Assembly (NCBI GenBank): GCA_002633005.1
Contig: NMRA01000001.1
Location: 195,299-259,298, forward strand
Origin: Phoronis australis
Lineage: Eukaryota; Phoronida; Phoronidae
DNA length: 64,000 nucleotides
Direction of reading: 5' to 3'
Under the pieces are notes generated by a model. That model was not told the origin of the DNA, did no database searches, and saw only the letters and a program-made list of their open reading frames with translations. The translations under genes and the position numbers were made by a program. Shown piece after piece: positions 47,888 to 60,152 of the stretch (its first letter is position 1; every line of letters starts with the position of its first letter).

Positions 47888-50800
47888 CTGAACTAGGGGA
47901 TAATCCCCCAGGTGACTGCTGTTGCGGAAAGCCAGAACCCATTCAGCGAATTGAGATTTTTACTAAAACCAAGTTAGAACAAATAAAATTAATGAGTTTT
48001 TATATTAACCCGTTCATCAAAAGGTCATAACCCCAAAACGCAAGAATTTGAGTTAAGTGCTTGCATCACGTCACTACACTTGAATTGTTAAATTCAATTT
48101 GGAGAACAATATGTGCAGAAGTTGAACTTTTTCTCCATGTCAAGCCCTACCCATCCCGTCATCACAGATCAAGAATTCAGTCATAACACTTCAGTTTTGA
48201 TAACAACATGATGTAATTACTGAGTACCACAAATGTTCTCTCCCCTTCTGTACCGAGCTAAAAACCATAGACAAATGTTCCCATAAATAAATATAGACGT
48301 GTTATGACGAGTCACTATCGACATCTGTTCAAGAGTCCTCAACTGGCCTGTCTGCATTGTGCAGTTCATGAAACATAAGTGAAACAACAAATAGTAAAGT
48401 TAACACGTTTTTTGTAGTATCGTGTTTTTGAAGCGTTTCACAGCCTGTACGAGCTTGGCGTCGTTTTAAAAACGTCATAAAAGAGCTTTTGGAATATTTA
48501 CAATTACTGAAAACCTGTTAAAACATTATTCTGTATTTTTGAATTAGACCAATAAGAAGAGAACCTTGCGTCACGTGACAGTGGGGACGAAAGCAAAATG
48601 GCAGACTCCGCAGCGCTGTAGGAAGAGACTGAAAATTTTCACTGATATGAGGAGAATATAGAAAACTTCATTGATCTGGACTTGTTGCACCTGCATTTAT
48701 ACCATCATAGTTTAAAATATAAAAAACAAAATAACAAGAAAGTTTAAAAGTTACTTCCTGATCTACAACGTGAATTCCTCTTCCGTCTTCCTTTTCAATC
48801 AATTAACGACAATCCCAGTTACGGCCGCAAAAAAAGACTGACAGCCTGTTATGTCAGTCATATATTTTCCTTCCCAGTTCTGGGTTTCCGATCAAATTTC
48901 TTGTACCTTTTCTGTTACATGTTTTACCAAAGTTTGTCATAATGTTGTATAGCTTGGGCAGGACTAAACAAATGTTCGAGGCACTGCGACATGTTTTCAA
49001 AATGTTTTGCTGCAGAAATGTTACAGATGTAAACATTTACGCTTTGCAATATGTGTTTTTTAGAAACTAATCAATTTCATAAAAATCTTCATTGATAGAA
49101 AGTCACAAGACAATACAAATGTTTCAAATCTGAGAAACAAAAGGCCTCGAGTCTCAGTAAATTTTCTGAAAAATGCAGACCATCCATCTGCATGCCATTC
49201 CCAACATACAATTACATTTAGACGTTTTACAAATTTGAAATTGGTCTCAATTTGTAGGATTTTGAAAGAGGTTACAGTTTTTAATTGATTGAGACCAATT
49301 TTTACAAGTTGTCTTGTCATGGCGTGTCATTTTATCACGGGACGAGCATTGTCTCAAGGAATAACTGTCAGCTTTTTGGAAATCCAGAAACAACTTGTCA
49401 TCATATTAAGGCACTAATTATTTGTAGTTGTCGGGGAAATTTTGTCTCTTGTTCAATAGAAATCGATTTTTTATTCCAGGCCGTGTAATGTAGTTGCTGA
49501 GGAGAGGGGTAGACGAGGGCAGGGAGGGGGTGGGGGAGTAGTGACGACGGGCGCAGTCGTGAGAAAATATGCGAGCCCGCAAAGGGAGAGGGAGACTCTT
49601 GATAATGTTGAAGCTACTTCTCGTTTCACCATGAAGGAACACGGATATGATTATATTCTGTGGTTGGCGAAGGTCGTCCAGGCGTCACAACCTCACCGAC
49701 CCGGAATGTATTCGAATGATGTCTACCCAGTTGCAACGGATGCCGTCTCGGCGATTAACCTCTTTCTACGCTTCAGGGATTCTGACGCCCAAGTAGTGCG
49801 TATGGATGAATTTTGACGTAAAAGATTTTTGCGGTTTCATTTTCCCACCACAGATTTTGGTGTGCTCCTCTCATGCCACACAGATAGATGTTTTTTAAGG
49901 AGTAAATAATCTTTCGTCAGCATTTGGTGATTGCTACGTTAAAAATAATTTATTCCATCCTATTACGTAATTGAAGTTGGTTGAAGCTTGTTTTGTGCAT
50001 TAGTTTCCGTCTCATTACTACACGTATATCAGCAAGAAACTGACTTCTTCTTGTTTCATATTCCGCAACCGAAACACTTGTCTGCCAGAGTGCGAACTAC
50101 TCACAAAAACAGATCACCTGATACTTTGTGAACGGCACTGCCTCGTCGTGCGGAGTTCGTATCGTTTGTAAATATACAACCTCACGCCACTTAAACAAGA
50201 AATCTAATAAAACAATGTTTGTATAAATGAAATCTTATCTGAATCACTGAAATTCCTTACAGGCCAAACGTCTGGGAATTCGCGCTGAATCTGGATTGGT
50301 GCGACTCGGTACTTCGGTACACAAATTGTCACTCATCAGTGCAGGACACCCACAGTTAGGGATTGTTTTTGCGCGGGAATCTGTGCGTGTTATGATACAT
50401 TCTGTAGCCGCTGAATGACGCAAATTATTATATTTTTACCAGTTTTTCAATGCGCTATGCTTACTTGTGCGTAAGTGTTAGTATAGTCATTGTTATTGTT
50501 TGTATTAAATTAACTTTACTTTCGTTTTTATGCTTCACGTGAGGACTATGGTGTAAACTCGTTAGGCATACTCATACGTAATGTCCTAAAGTGAATTATT
50601 TACCTTTGTATGTATTTTACAGTACATTGTATGTTTTGATTAATATTAGATTTGCATATATTTTACAGTATGTTTTACGTTGATATGAGATTTGTCAAAT
50701 AAATTTATGCACACGGTCAACCATGTGTGTTAAACCGTTCCGCTCTAATGACCTGCATAAACGTACGCATTGTGTTCATGAAAAAAGAACGGTGTTGGTG

Positions 50801-53800
50801 CGAAAGACCGTCATGCGGATCCAAGTTACTTAGTTAACTGTGACCTCATGTCGGCCGTGGACTATTTCAACACGGCGGCAAATTCAATAGAATGAGTGAG
50901 GGGCCCCCTAGTGATGAAAGTGCAAATGTGTTCAAGAGGACTGGATCGGGCCCAGTCTGTTTTTAAGGAATCCTACAACAGAATTCGTGTAACATGAAGT
51001 TACGTGAAAACTTGCATAACGTTTCTCACTTGGGTAGCTTCGTTGAGGCAAGATTGAATTTCGCTAATGAGGTTCGCTTGCAATACATGGCGATATCTCG
51101 CGAAATCATGCGAGTTCTTGCTTTTCTCGCAATAAATTATATATACGGACTGAAAGCACGGTCTCTCAGAACACCGGCAATATACACGGGCAGTGAGATT
51201 ATAAATATATTGCCGGTTCCCAGGAGCTATTAATGTGGAATTAAACGTAAAACGGAGTTATTGTGACTAGGAAACTAATCTGTGCCTTTGTTGGGAAGAC
51301 CAGTCCGCTGCTAAATTACACGACGTAATTTCTATGACCATTTCTGGACTGTCTACTAAAAAACAAACGGAGGACTAAAAATGAAACGGGAAAACGATTG
51401 CCCATGTCGTATGAGTCTGACACTTGCAATCGGGTCTGAGCCCTCCCCTTAGACGCATGTAAATTACCGGGGTTAATTAATGAACTCAGTACTTCTTCGC
51501 GCTGTTGTTGTTTTATTTTTTTACGGCAGCCAAGGGGCCCCCCCCCCCCCCCCTAAATCCGCCTATGGTAACGGTATTAGTATCTCAACAGCCTCAATTA
51601 GACAGCCTGCAATGTTGATGTGGATTGCCGAAAAACGCCTTGGTCTCATTTTCAGGAATGGTCGCTTTTTCAGAAACTTGATTTTGTTGCCCTGTTGGCG
51701 TATCCTGATATCTGTGAAATGATGGCGTGATAAACTGATAACTGCCTTAATCATAGCTTCGACCATATTGGAAATTGAGCGAATTTACAAACTGCTATAC
51801 GGCTACTAGTTATATTAATTTAAATTACTCCTTCCCTACGCCATTCAGAGTAACTTGGCAACAAAGGCTAACAGTCCCTACAGTTAAGGGCCCAGGTTGA
51901 TCCCTCATAACAATTGATGTTGATCTCTTCTTGGTAACGTACACACATTTATAATCTCATTGGTCGCGTATACCGTGATGGTATTCGTTTGTTCTTAGTA
52001 AATGAGCAACACTGAGCGACACCTATAAGGTAGGTGAACTCACGTGACTTTCCAAATACGGAATTTAACTATAAAGTCAGGAACTTGACTGTATTATACG
52101 CATTAGGCACTCGTGAGAAGGCAAGATCAAGAAAGTCTTCACGAGATGCCGCCATGGATTACAAGCGAAACATGTGATCATACTAGTTTTACTCACGATA
52201 TCTTTGCGTCTGTGCGGAACCTAACCCTGTTGTCACCTGAATACTGCATAGCCCCGCTATTGGGCGCATGCCCCTATATGCAGACGGTGCTCCGGTTATA
52301 GACGCACCTTGAATGATTTTAAAAACACACTAAATGCATTTTATTTCACACAGCGTGCAGCGTTAGTGACACTCTGGGCGAGTACAGGAACTATTAAATA
52401 CTAAATACATACAGTTCTAAAACTCAATACAAGCTTTATTTTCAAGAACGATTTATGTATAAAATAACACTTTGTTCGTCTCCTTATCTAAAATTATAAA
52501 CTGCTACAACGGTTTAACTCAGATTAGTCTATCTGAGGTTTTAACTACAATCGAGTCATGATTGTTCAGCCTGACTGTGCCATTGGCTTTCACGACTAAT
52601 TCGTAGACTTGATATTTTTCTGCCAAGACGAACAAGCAATACAGGTTCTTCGGCAGTATGTCATTAGAAAGAATTTGCACTATAATCCACGTGCAAAACT
52701 AGGAGTGTTTTTTAACACTGTTGAGGTACGCCTTTACACGGACCACCATAATCAACGCTAGTTCTACTCAAATGTATCAGATAGACCGGCGCATGCGCTT
52801 AAGTCCCGCAATTAGGCGAGGTTCCGCAATTAGGCACATGCGTTAAATTGCAGGACTATACGGCAATTGTGTCAGTGACGAAGCTTCGTTTACTTTGTTC
52901 TCGATGACAATGACCCTCTTGTACCAGTCGTTACCAGGGATTGACTCCTGACAGCCGGTGGCCGGTACGTCACCGACGAAAACAATGGTTCGTCGAAATG
53001 TTATTTTTTCACGAAGTACAATAGTTGTGTCTGCTGACGTCAGAGTCAAATGAACAGACGATTTTAGTTTACAGCATGTTAATTAATACTCGACCACTCC
53101 TCTCTATTGTACACGAGTAACCCAGTGACGATATTTGATAAATTGTTCTTTTCAACGCCAACACGTTTTCGCTATATACAACCTGTACATGTAATATATT
53201 GAGTTTGCAACGCATTAACTAACGTATGACGCGAATTATCCATCATGAAAATAAATGCTTTGGCTAATAAAGGGAACGACCCACCACGCCTCGTTCAAGC
53301 TATTTATATATCAGCAATGCCAGTGCTGAACAACCGTCGCAAAACGGAAATAGCCTAATTTACCCCAGGATAACGGAGCGATTTGAACAGTTTGGCATTC
53401 AAACATTCTTCTAACTTATCTGGGGATTTCCGAAAATGCCCATGAGGGCCCACCGTGTTTTCCCGAAAGACCCGAGGGGATGTTTCGGAAATGGTTTGTT
53501 ACTGTACTAAATTTACACCCAAAAGGGACCCTCCTGAGATTTATCGGAAAAATTATCGTCGTCCTGATTCGTCCACGGGCTTTTTGTGCCTATTATTAGA
53601 GGAACGGTTCAATGCCCGTCAACAACATGGCTACTATACCATGGCAACTTGACGAAGCTTATGTTGACAACTTTTCATATTTTAACGCCCTTTTCGTGAA
53701 AAATACAGAATTGAGAAAAATTAACATCTTACCCAATTTGACCACAAGTACCAACACGATCTACAAAGAGACACATTCTCATGCTGAAAAAGACGGTCTC

Positions 53801-55407
53801 ACGAGGGGCTTTTTCCTGTTGGGGGCGCTTTCGGAAATTCCCGTTGTTTGCACTTTTACGTCACCCGTTACATAAAGATGCGTAATGTCAACACAAACCC
53901 AATCATCTGCTATAGACAAAGCTTATATCACCGTGGACTGTGCATGCAGTTTTTCGATTGATGTTAATTCGATTTCTGAACAGTAATCAATGGCGGATTT
54001 AGAGGGGAGCAAGGGGGGCATTCCCCCTCCTCCTAAAAATCTCCCAGATTCCTTTGGCAGTTTGGGAGTGCGAATGTCTGACGAGCACTAATCCTGGCTA
54101 ATACTCTGTCCTCCCCCCCCACCCCCAACTCAAAATCTGGATCCGCCCCTGGTAATGCCATAATTTGTATTTATATAAACCGTCGAAAAAATGTAAAAAC
54201 TAAATAGCACAAGTTACTTTACTTGGTGTAGTTTGGGGAATACAGTCTTTATACAATCAGTCATCTGTTTTCCTGAATATGGGAGCGGGCTGTGTGGCTT
54301 CGGATTGTTTTGTTGCAGAGTAGAAATGTAATGTCCAGACACTTCAATTAGATGTATACCGTACGGCTTCGCAAACGACAGCCGTGCACAACTAATCGGA
54401 CTGTGCGCGAGACGACAGGTGCTTCTATACGATTTTTGATCTCATAAGTCATCATAAGATGTATACGTAGCTTGAGAAAGAGCTCCTCTCATTTTAAGCT
54501 CCAACTTTCGTTTGAGCAGAGGAGAAATGGTATAACAACCAGACCGCTGTCTACATACTATGATTGTCGTACACGACTTCGTAAAGTTGGCATACATTTA
54601 CAATAATCGGACTAAGAGCATGAAAGTGTTTCTTAGTATACCGGTGCGAACCCCTTGGCCATTGTATAATTAGACCTCTGTTTGGACAATGTAAGTAGGC
54701 CAACTCAGTATATATCTTTATTGTTTTTACACCCCAGTCGAATGTGAGTTTTTGTTTTTACTTTTAACTTTGAATGGCAGTAACTACTACACATCAGTCT
54801 TTTTTAACAAGGAGCGCTGTAGAAAGTGAAAAACAACGAATTACTGACCAGCCGACATTTCAGAGGAGTGAGGGTAGGGCGAGAAAAACAAAAAGGAAAC
54901 ATTTTCAGGACTGACTTGTCTACTACACTCTGACCTAACGAGAGGTGAATATTTGTTTACAAGACTACTTATCATTTTCCCACTGATGACGAAAACAGCC
55001 TTGCTGCTATCGCTCGATGTCAAATTTTCCCAAGGCGAAGAAAAGATAGTACTACCAAATGACCTCTTGGCCGCAGTTTGTGGGAATGGAGCCAGATTCT
55101 CCGACGTCTGGAACTGTGAGGGAGCGGCTCAAATACAGTCCCTGATTGGTTAATCCTGCCGCCATTATCTATGGTTCGCCTATAATGAACCTGTTGACTT
55201 CACATGCAAGCCTTTGTCGTTTTATTATTAGGCTCTTGAAGTTGCATTGTCTAGTTTGGTGGTCACATTTCTGTCAATAGGATATGGGAAAATAGGACAG
55301 TGAGCTGCAGTCGGCCTACGTGTTTCACCGAGCAACGCACAGATTCAACGGCAAGAAAATGTTCGAGCCACTGGTCTCACACCGATGAAAGTAGCTCCTC
55401 ACAAACA
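47888..55407. other. Large interval without a firm gene
   Basis: Contains an E-box/palindrome GTCACGTGAC near 48572 followed by AAAATGGCAGACTCC and an early stop, a plus-strand 91-codon ORF at 49541-49816 with no recognised domain, the 51.4-kb dispersed repeat, and the GGCGGATTTAG element at 53989-54153. Plus-strand ORFs at 53455-53875 have no recognised family. Confidence 0.35.
53989..54153 (+). repeat. GGCGGATTTAG-type element
   Basis: Begins CAATGGCGGATTTAGAGGGG and ends CAAAATCTGGATCCGCCCCT. The interior CTCCCAGATTCCTTTGGCAG and CTGGCTAATACTCTG is nearly the same as the reverse complement of 12305-12475. Confidence 0.8.
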
Positions 55408-55524
55408 CTCGCTGATTCCTTGCGTGACGCTAGGTGGTGCTGGCTAGGCACGTATGGAACCTCACTCACTGGTCTACTTGCCTAGCCAGCACGCAGGGAA
55501 CCAGCGAGGTAGGGAACCAGCGAG
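55408..55524. mobile_element. Mutator-like MITE copy (CTCGCTG family), end duplicated
   Basis: Starts CTCGCTGATTCCTTGCGTGA and has two successive right ends, each GGGAACCAGCGAG (to 55508 and 55524). No clear target-site duplication is visible. Confidence 0.55.
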
Positions 55525-55673
55525 ATATGAACACGGCGCAAATACCTGTTTACTCAGTTCATTGACTCTGGTTGTGCACGCACTCACGAAAAGAAGTTCC
55601 TCAATCAGAACACGTCTCGCGGACTTGCATTCAACTACTGTAACACCCCGCATCACGACATCCAAGACATATT

Positions 55674-55769
55674 CACAGGCGTCCTCAACTTCTGATAGTC
55701 CCCAATACACTACATATAATACTACACATGCAGTGTATTGGGGACTATCAGAAGCTGAGGACGCCTGTG
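55674..55769. repeat. Long hairpin: 38-bp stem, 20-nt loop
   Basis: The arms at 55674-55711 and 55732-55769 are reverse complements with a single mismatch (CTCAACTTC against CTCAGCTTC). Pairing stops abruptly outside the arms. It could be a short foldback element or a small-RNA precursor; no choice can be made from sequence. Confidence 0.92.
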
Positions 55770-56518
55770 GACATATATTCATGAACTTTGCGCTATTTAG
55801 AAGCTCTGGCTAGACCGTTATCTACCGACTCACAGGCCTACCAGTGTCAGGCTAACAACAATGCCTAGTGGGAACGGTTGCCTTTCATTCACGTGTTTAT
55901 TAGCGTATGTGAGTCTGTGCGACGTGCTTTTTCCGTCAGTGATGAAGCCTGGTTGAGTGCGGCGCGAGCTTGCGAGTCGGTGAACTAACTTCCAGGCCCG
56001 GGATCGACGTTCTTGAGAGTGTCAAAAGACTAGTCGAAACAAGCACATGGTACAATAGGTTATACCGCTGAAAGTTTCTGTGGAAATGTAAATTACCCGC
56101 TCGTTTGCCCTATGGTGCATTAAAGGTCATGTTTGAAAGTACTCTTGCTGTACGACAGTCCAGGATTTTTCTCGTGTACTAGTCATATCCTATCGAGAGA
56201 TTTATTTTCTCGATGGATAGAGTACACATGTATAGTTAAGAGATATTCGTCTATGGAATTAGCAACTACATCTATAGTCTTTCTAATTTTATATCACAGT
56301 GGCGGATCTAGGATATCATAAGGAGGGAGGCCCCAACATTTTGTCTCGTAAACAGTTGGGCAAAGCACGATCGTAGAGGAGCATAGCGCCGAATGGGGGA
56401 GAAAATTTTGTTTTTGCCTCTACAAACAAGCATTTTCCTTGATTTCTGATGTATTATGAAAGAGAAAAAAAAAGAAGAAAAACACCGAGAGAGTGTAAAA
56501 CTCCTAAATGCCACTTAT

Positions 56519-56575
56519 CAACTCACGACCTGCCTGTCTAAGCGCGCGGCTCTACCACTGCGCCATCACGCTTCC
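56519..56575 (-). repeat. tRNA-like/SINE fragment
   Basis: The minus strand reads TGGCGCAGTGGTAGAGC, a very good tRNA A box, then CGCGCGCTTAGACAGGCAGG and a weak B-box-like GGTCGTGAGTT. No proper cloverleaf forms, so a decayed tRNA or SINE head is likely. Confidence 0.5.
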
Positions 56576-56865
56576 ACTTGCAATGTCTTGCTAAGAGACG
56601 TACTTATTTACGGTCCACAGCGTTTGCGCGCTAACCTATTTCTTTCCGTAATACTAGTTGAACGCTTTATATTTTGTGCAACCAGTTCGTAGCAGAAATT
56701 GCTGTGTTTAAAATAGTCTTCAGTTATCCAAAAGACCAAATCCGTTTTTCGTGTTGGCATTAAAAACGCGATTGCTTTGGAAATCGTCTCAATTTTAATG
56801 TCTGACGAAGAGAGAATTATGAGTTTCTGAGTGATTCATTAAGTCTATGATTAAAATTTTACATC

Positions 56866-57010
56866 TTACCAGTAGCTCCTGTTTCTTCATCGTCACTCAG
56901 ATTCCGTTTTCTTTGAAAAAAATGAAGTAATTTTCTTCATTGCACGGTGGAGCATACGACGGACACGGAGTGGTAGTGCGCAGCGCCACTTCCGGTCGCC
57001 TGGGATATCG
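56866..57010 (+). repeat. Dispersed repeat, second copy of 44690-44820
   Basis: Same core GGAGTGGTAGTGCGCAGCGC and CCTGGGATATC. It ends just before the Mutator-like MITE at 57042. Confidence 0.75.
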
Positions 57011-57041
57011 CACGAATATCGACCGGGAGCGTCATACTCAC

Positions 57042-57613
57042 CTCGCTGATTCCCTGCGTACTTAGCCCAACCAGCACGCAGGTATCACACAGTGGCACGC
57101 GCTTTAGCATTGGTCGATGTAACCTCGGCAGTCACTGGTTAGCTTTACAACAGCGTGAAAAAATGGCGGACTGTGAACGATTTTTAGCCTTGTCACTGCA
57201 AGTGGCGTCGCAACAACTATTTCGTTCCTGCAATGATGTTCAATAGCCTCGTGCTTGGTACTTATCTGCCCGATTTAACCGGTGTGTTATTCATACTGTA
57301 TGAATACAGGACACTATCGTAAACAAAAGTCATCGACAATAGAAAGATGCATTCCGAAAAGGCGCAATCACAATTTCTGGGCTTCACATTTCCTGAACAT
57401 AAATTTTAAGCACCGGTTTGTCTGTACAACAGACCACATTTATACTTCAGTCCATCAGTTATGCCAGTTTGTTTGCGTAAAGCGCTGCCTGTTGAGAATT
57501 CGACTACCCAATCAGAAACGCCGGTGTAAAAAATTTCCCGACCAGGAAAATTAAGTGATCTGCGTGCTCGAGCGGCTCCCGCTCTACCTAGCGGCACGCA
57601 GGGAACCAGCGAG
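57042..57613. mobile_element. Mutator-like non-autonomous element, 572 bp, with 9-bp target duplication
   Basis: The ends are CTCGCTGATTCCCTGCGTA and, inverted, CTCGCTGGTTCCCTGCGTG. The 9-bp sequence CATACTCAC flanks both sides exactly (57033-57041 and 57614-57622). Inside is a short ORF, ATGGCGGACTGTGAACG (57163 on), of 27 codons, but no transposase. A 9-bp duplication is typical of MuDR/Mutator-type elements. Confidence 0.75.
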
Positions 57614-57729
57614 CATACTCACCTGACTCAGTTAAAATACTTCGTGTTTATCGCGCGCGCGATCAAAGTTAACAGTAACCAAAAAGTGGAGTTGGAATTC
57701 TTCGCCAAAGTCCCGTAGTTATGCTTCAT

Positions 57730-58456
57730 TCGAAGATATGTTTAGAAGCAGAAAGGATGACTAAGGAAAGTAAGCGCCTTTTTAGGTGATAATTTTAGGT
57801 GTACAATGTATTTTTGACGAGGTGAAAACTTAATGAGTGGGCGGATTTCGCCTACCGCCCGTTTAAAATACATGGGTCGAAATTAGTACAGAACGCGATG
57901 GAACGTATTGTAGTGCGAATCGGAATTTTATTTGCCATAACAGCAATGCTTGTTTGGCATTTTTCACAATACTAAAGATTAAAAACTCGAAGTAAACAAC
58001 AGAATACACTCTGCTACCGTATCGAGCAAATGGCCAAACGACAAAGCTTTGGCCCTCTTCCGATGACGTCACAGTTAAGTCTCGCATAATCTGGCGTTAA
58101 TGTTATAAACTCGCAAAAGGACTACTCAGATTGATGTTGCACTGCGCCAACCTCGCAGGCAGGCGAGATCTTAGCAATATTATGATTTGCTAGCGGACAC
58201 GGTGTGTTTGGTCAGATTGTTTAAGAAAAGCACGCATCAACATCTACATGTATGTACTTTAACCCATGAGCGGCTCACCAAAGGGGGTTGGGGGTAGGAG
58301 TGGTGGCTATAGCCCCATTTTTTTCAGTGCTTCGCCGCACATGGTCTATAGGCGGTGCACCACAGGGGGGTTGAGGGGGATTCAGCCCCACCCCCGATTT
58401 TTTCAGTGCTGCGCCGCCCATGTAACCACCACACTATCGACACCGATTACGTGGTA
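57730..58456 (+). repeat. 727-bp tandem duplication, copy 1
   Basis: Aligns without gaps to 58458-59184 at an offset of 728. About eight or nine single-base differences were noticed. Each copy includes two MITE-like segments ending in CTTCGCCGCACATG and CTGCGCCGCCCATG. Confidence 0.95.
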
Positions 58457-58457
58457 N

Positions 58458-59184
58458 TCGAAGATATGTTTAGAAGCAGAAAGGATGACTAAGGAAAGTA
58501 AGCGCCTTTTTAGGTGATAATTTTAGGTGTACAATGTATTTTTGACGAGGTGAAAACTTAATGAGTGAGCGGATTTCGCCTACCGCCCGTTTAAAATATA
58601 TGGGTCGAAATTAGTACAGAACGCGATGGAACGTATTGTAGTGCGAATCGGAATTTTATTTGCCATAACAGCAATGCTTGTTTGGCATTTTTCACAATAC
58701 TAAAGATTAAAAACTCGAAGTAAACAACAGAATACACTCTGCTACCGTATCGAGCAAATGGCCAAACGACAAAGCTTTGGCCCACTTCCGATGACGTCAC
58801 AGTTAAGTCTCGCATAATCTGGAGTTATTGTTATAAACTCGCAAAAGGACTATTCAGATTGATGTTGCACTGCGCCAACCTTGCAGGCAGGCGAGATCTT
58901 AGCAATATTATGATTTGCTAGCGGACACGGTGTGTTTGGTCAGATTGTTTAAGAAAAGCACGCATCAACATCTACATGTATGTACTTTAACCCATGAGCG
59001 GCTCACCAAAGGGGGTTGGGGGTGGGAGTGGTGGCTATAGCCCCATTTTTTTCAGTGCTTCGCCGCACATGGTCTATAGGCGGTGCACCACAGGGGGGTT
59101 GAGGGGGATTCAGCCCCACCCCCGATTTTTTCAGTGCTGCGCCGCCCATGTAACCACCACACTATCGACACCGATTACGTGGTA
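58458..59184 (+). repeat. 727-bp tandem duplication, copy 2
   Basis: Directly follows copy 1 with one undetermined base (58457) at the junction. Near-identity together with the N raises the possibility that two alleles were laid end to end during assembly. Confidence 0.95.
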
Positions 59185-59677
59185 GGCTTCTCCCTGGCAT
59201 TTGTTGGGAATAGGCCTAAATATGCTCAGGCAGCGCATTGATTTACTCTGGATCAGCCAAAGTGTTTTATCTAAAAAAAGCAAATAGCCTAAACTTTGCC
59301 GACATATGGAGTATGATCAGCAATGGTGACTTGGATTCATCCGGGGTTGACATTTCGTTGAGATCACAGCGGCACCTTTTAAGTGTTTCAGGTATCCGAA
59401 TTAAACTGTATATTCAAGAAAGCTCTGTTCTGTTCAAAATTAACTCGACGAACTTGCTTTATCCACTGGCGCTCCACATTTCCTAGTATTTGATTGATGT
59501 CAGAAAGGCGACGAACTTGGCATCAGACATCCAGGACCATTTGTCAAATTCATCCAACTTTCTCCGTCAGAATTGCAGCACAGTAGGTCGAATAAAGTAA
59601 TGCGATCGAGAAATCGTGTAAGGAATACACTGGCCTGTCGGTTATTACGGCATTATGGTTGAGACTCGAATTCGTTA

Positions 59678-59760
59678 CTCGCTGGTTCCCTGCGTGCCGC
59701 TAGGTGTGGCGGTAGGCGCGCCTGCACGCTGGCTAGGCACGTAGGGGACCCGGCAGCGAG
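59678..59760. mobile_element. Mutator-like MITE, 83 bp, with target duplication
   Basis: Starts CTCGCTGGTTCCCTGCGTGC and ends CAGCGAG. Flanked by GAATTCGTTA at 59668-59677 and 59761-59770 (9 or 10 bp, the first G being ambiguous). Confidence 0.75.
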
Positions 59761-59850
59761 GAATTCGTTATTGATCAAGACCACACTCAGCAATCAGCTG
59801 ACACTAAAAAATCAGCAAAGGAAAATCCTGCAAGTAGCTTATTAGAAGAC

Positions 59851-59932
59851 GTATTATATTATATTATTTTATATTATAGCATATCATATCGTATTATATT
59901 ATATCATATCATATCATATCATATTATATTAT
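59851..59932. repeat. Pentanucleotide microsatellite (ATATT/ATATC)n
   Basis: Roughly sixteen five-base units, mixing ATATT and ATATC, with a few interruptions. Confidence 0.85.
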
Positions 59933-60090
59933 ACCACTACTGTTACGTCTATGTGGAAAGATTTGTGATTCCTTGGATAGGTGCCAAACAATAAAAGGTA
60001 ATACAGACAAAGATACTATACCCCTATGGTAACTATAAAAACTTTGATACGGATACGATGACAAGGTATCCTCTGAACATAGTCCAAGTC

Positions 60091-60152
60091 CTCGCTAGTT
60101 CCCTGCGTGACCACTAGGGGGAGCCCTAGCGGACACGCAGAGAACCAACAAA
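60091..60152. mobile_element. Mutator-like MITE, 62 bp, with 9-bp target duplication
   Basis: Starts CTCGCTAGTTCCCTGCGTGA; the right end is mutated (GAACCAACAAA). GTCCAAGTC flanks both sides (60082-60090 and 60153-60161). Confidence 0.7.

Noticed and set aside
55454-55813. ORFs of 119 and 102 codons on opposite strands with the same SDSPQYT...YWGLSE peptide
   Set aside because: The shared peptide is produced by the long palindrome at 55674-55769; no gene signature.
58266-59185. Two nearly identical ORFs (MSGSPKGVGG...)
   Set aside because: They translate the MITE-like segments inside the tandem duplication.
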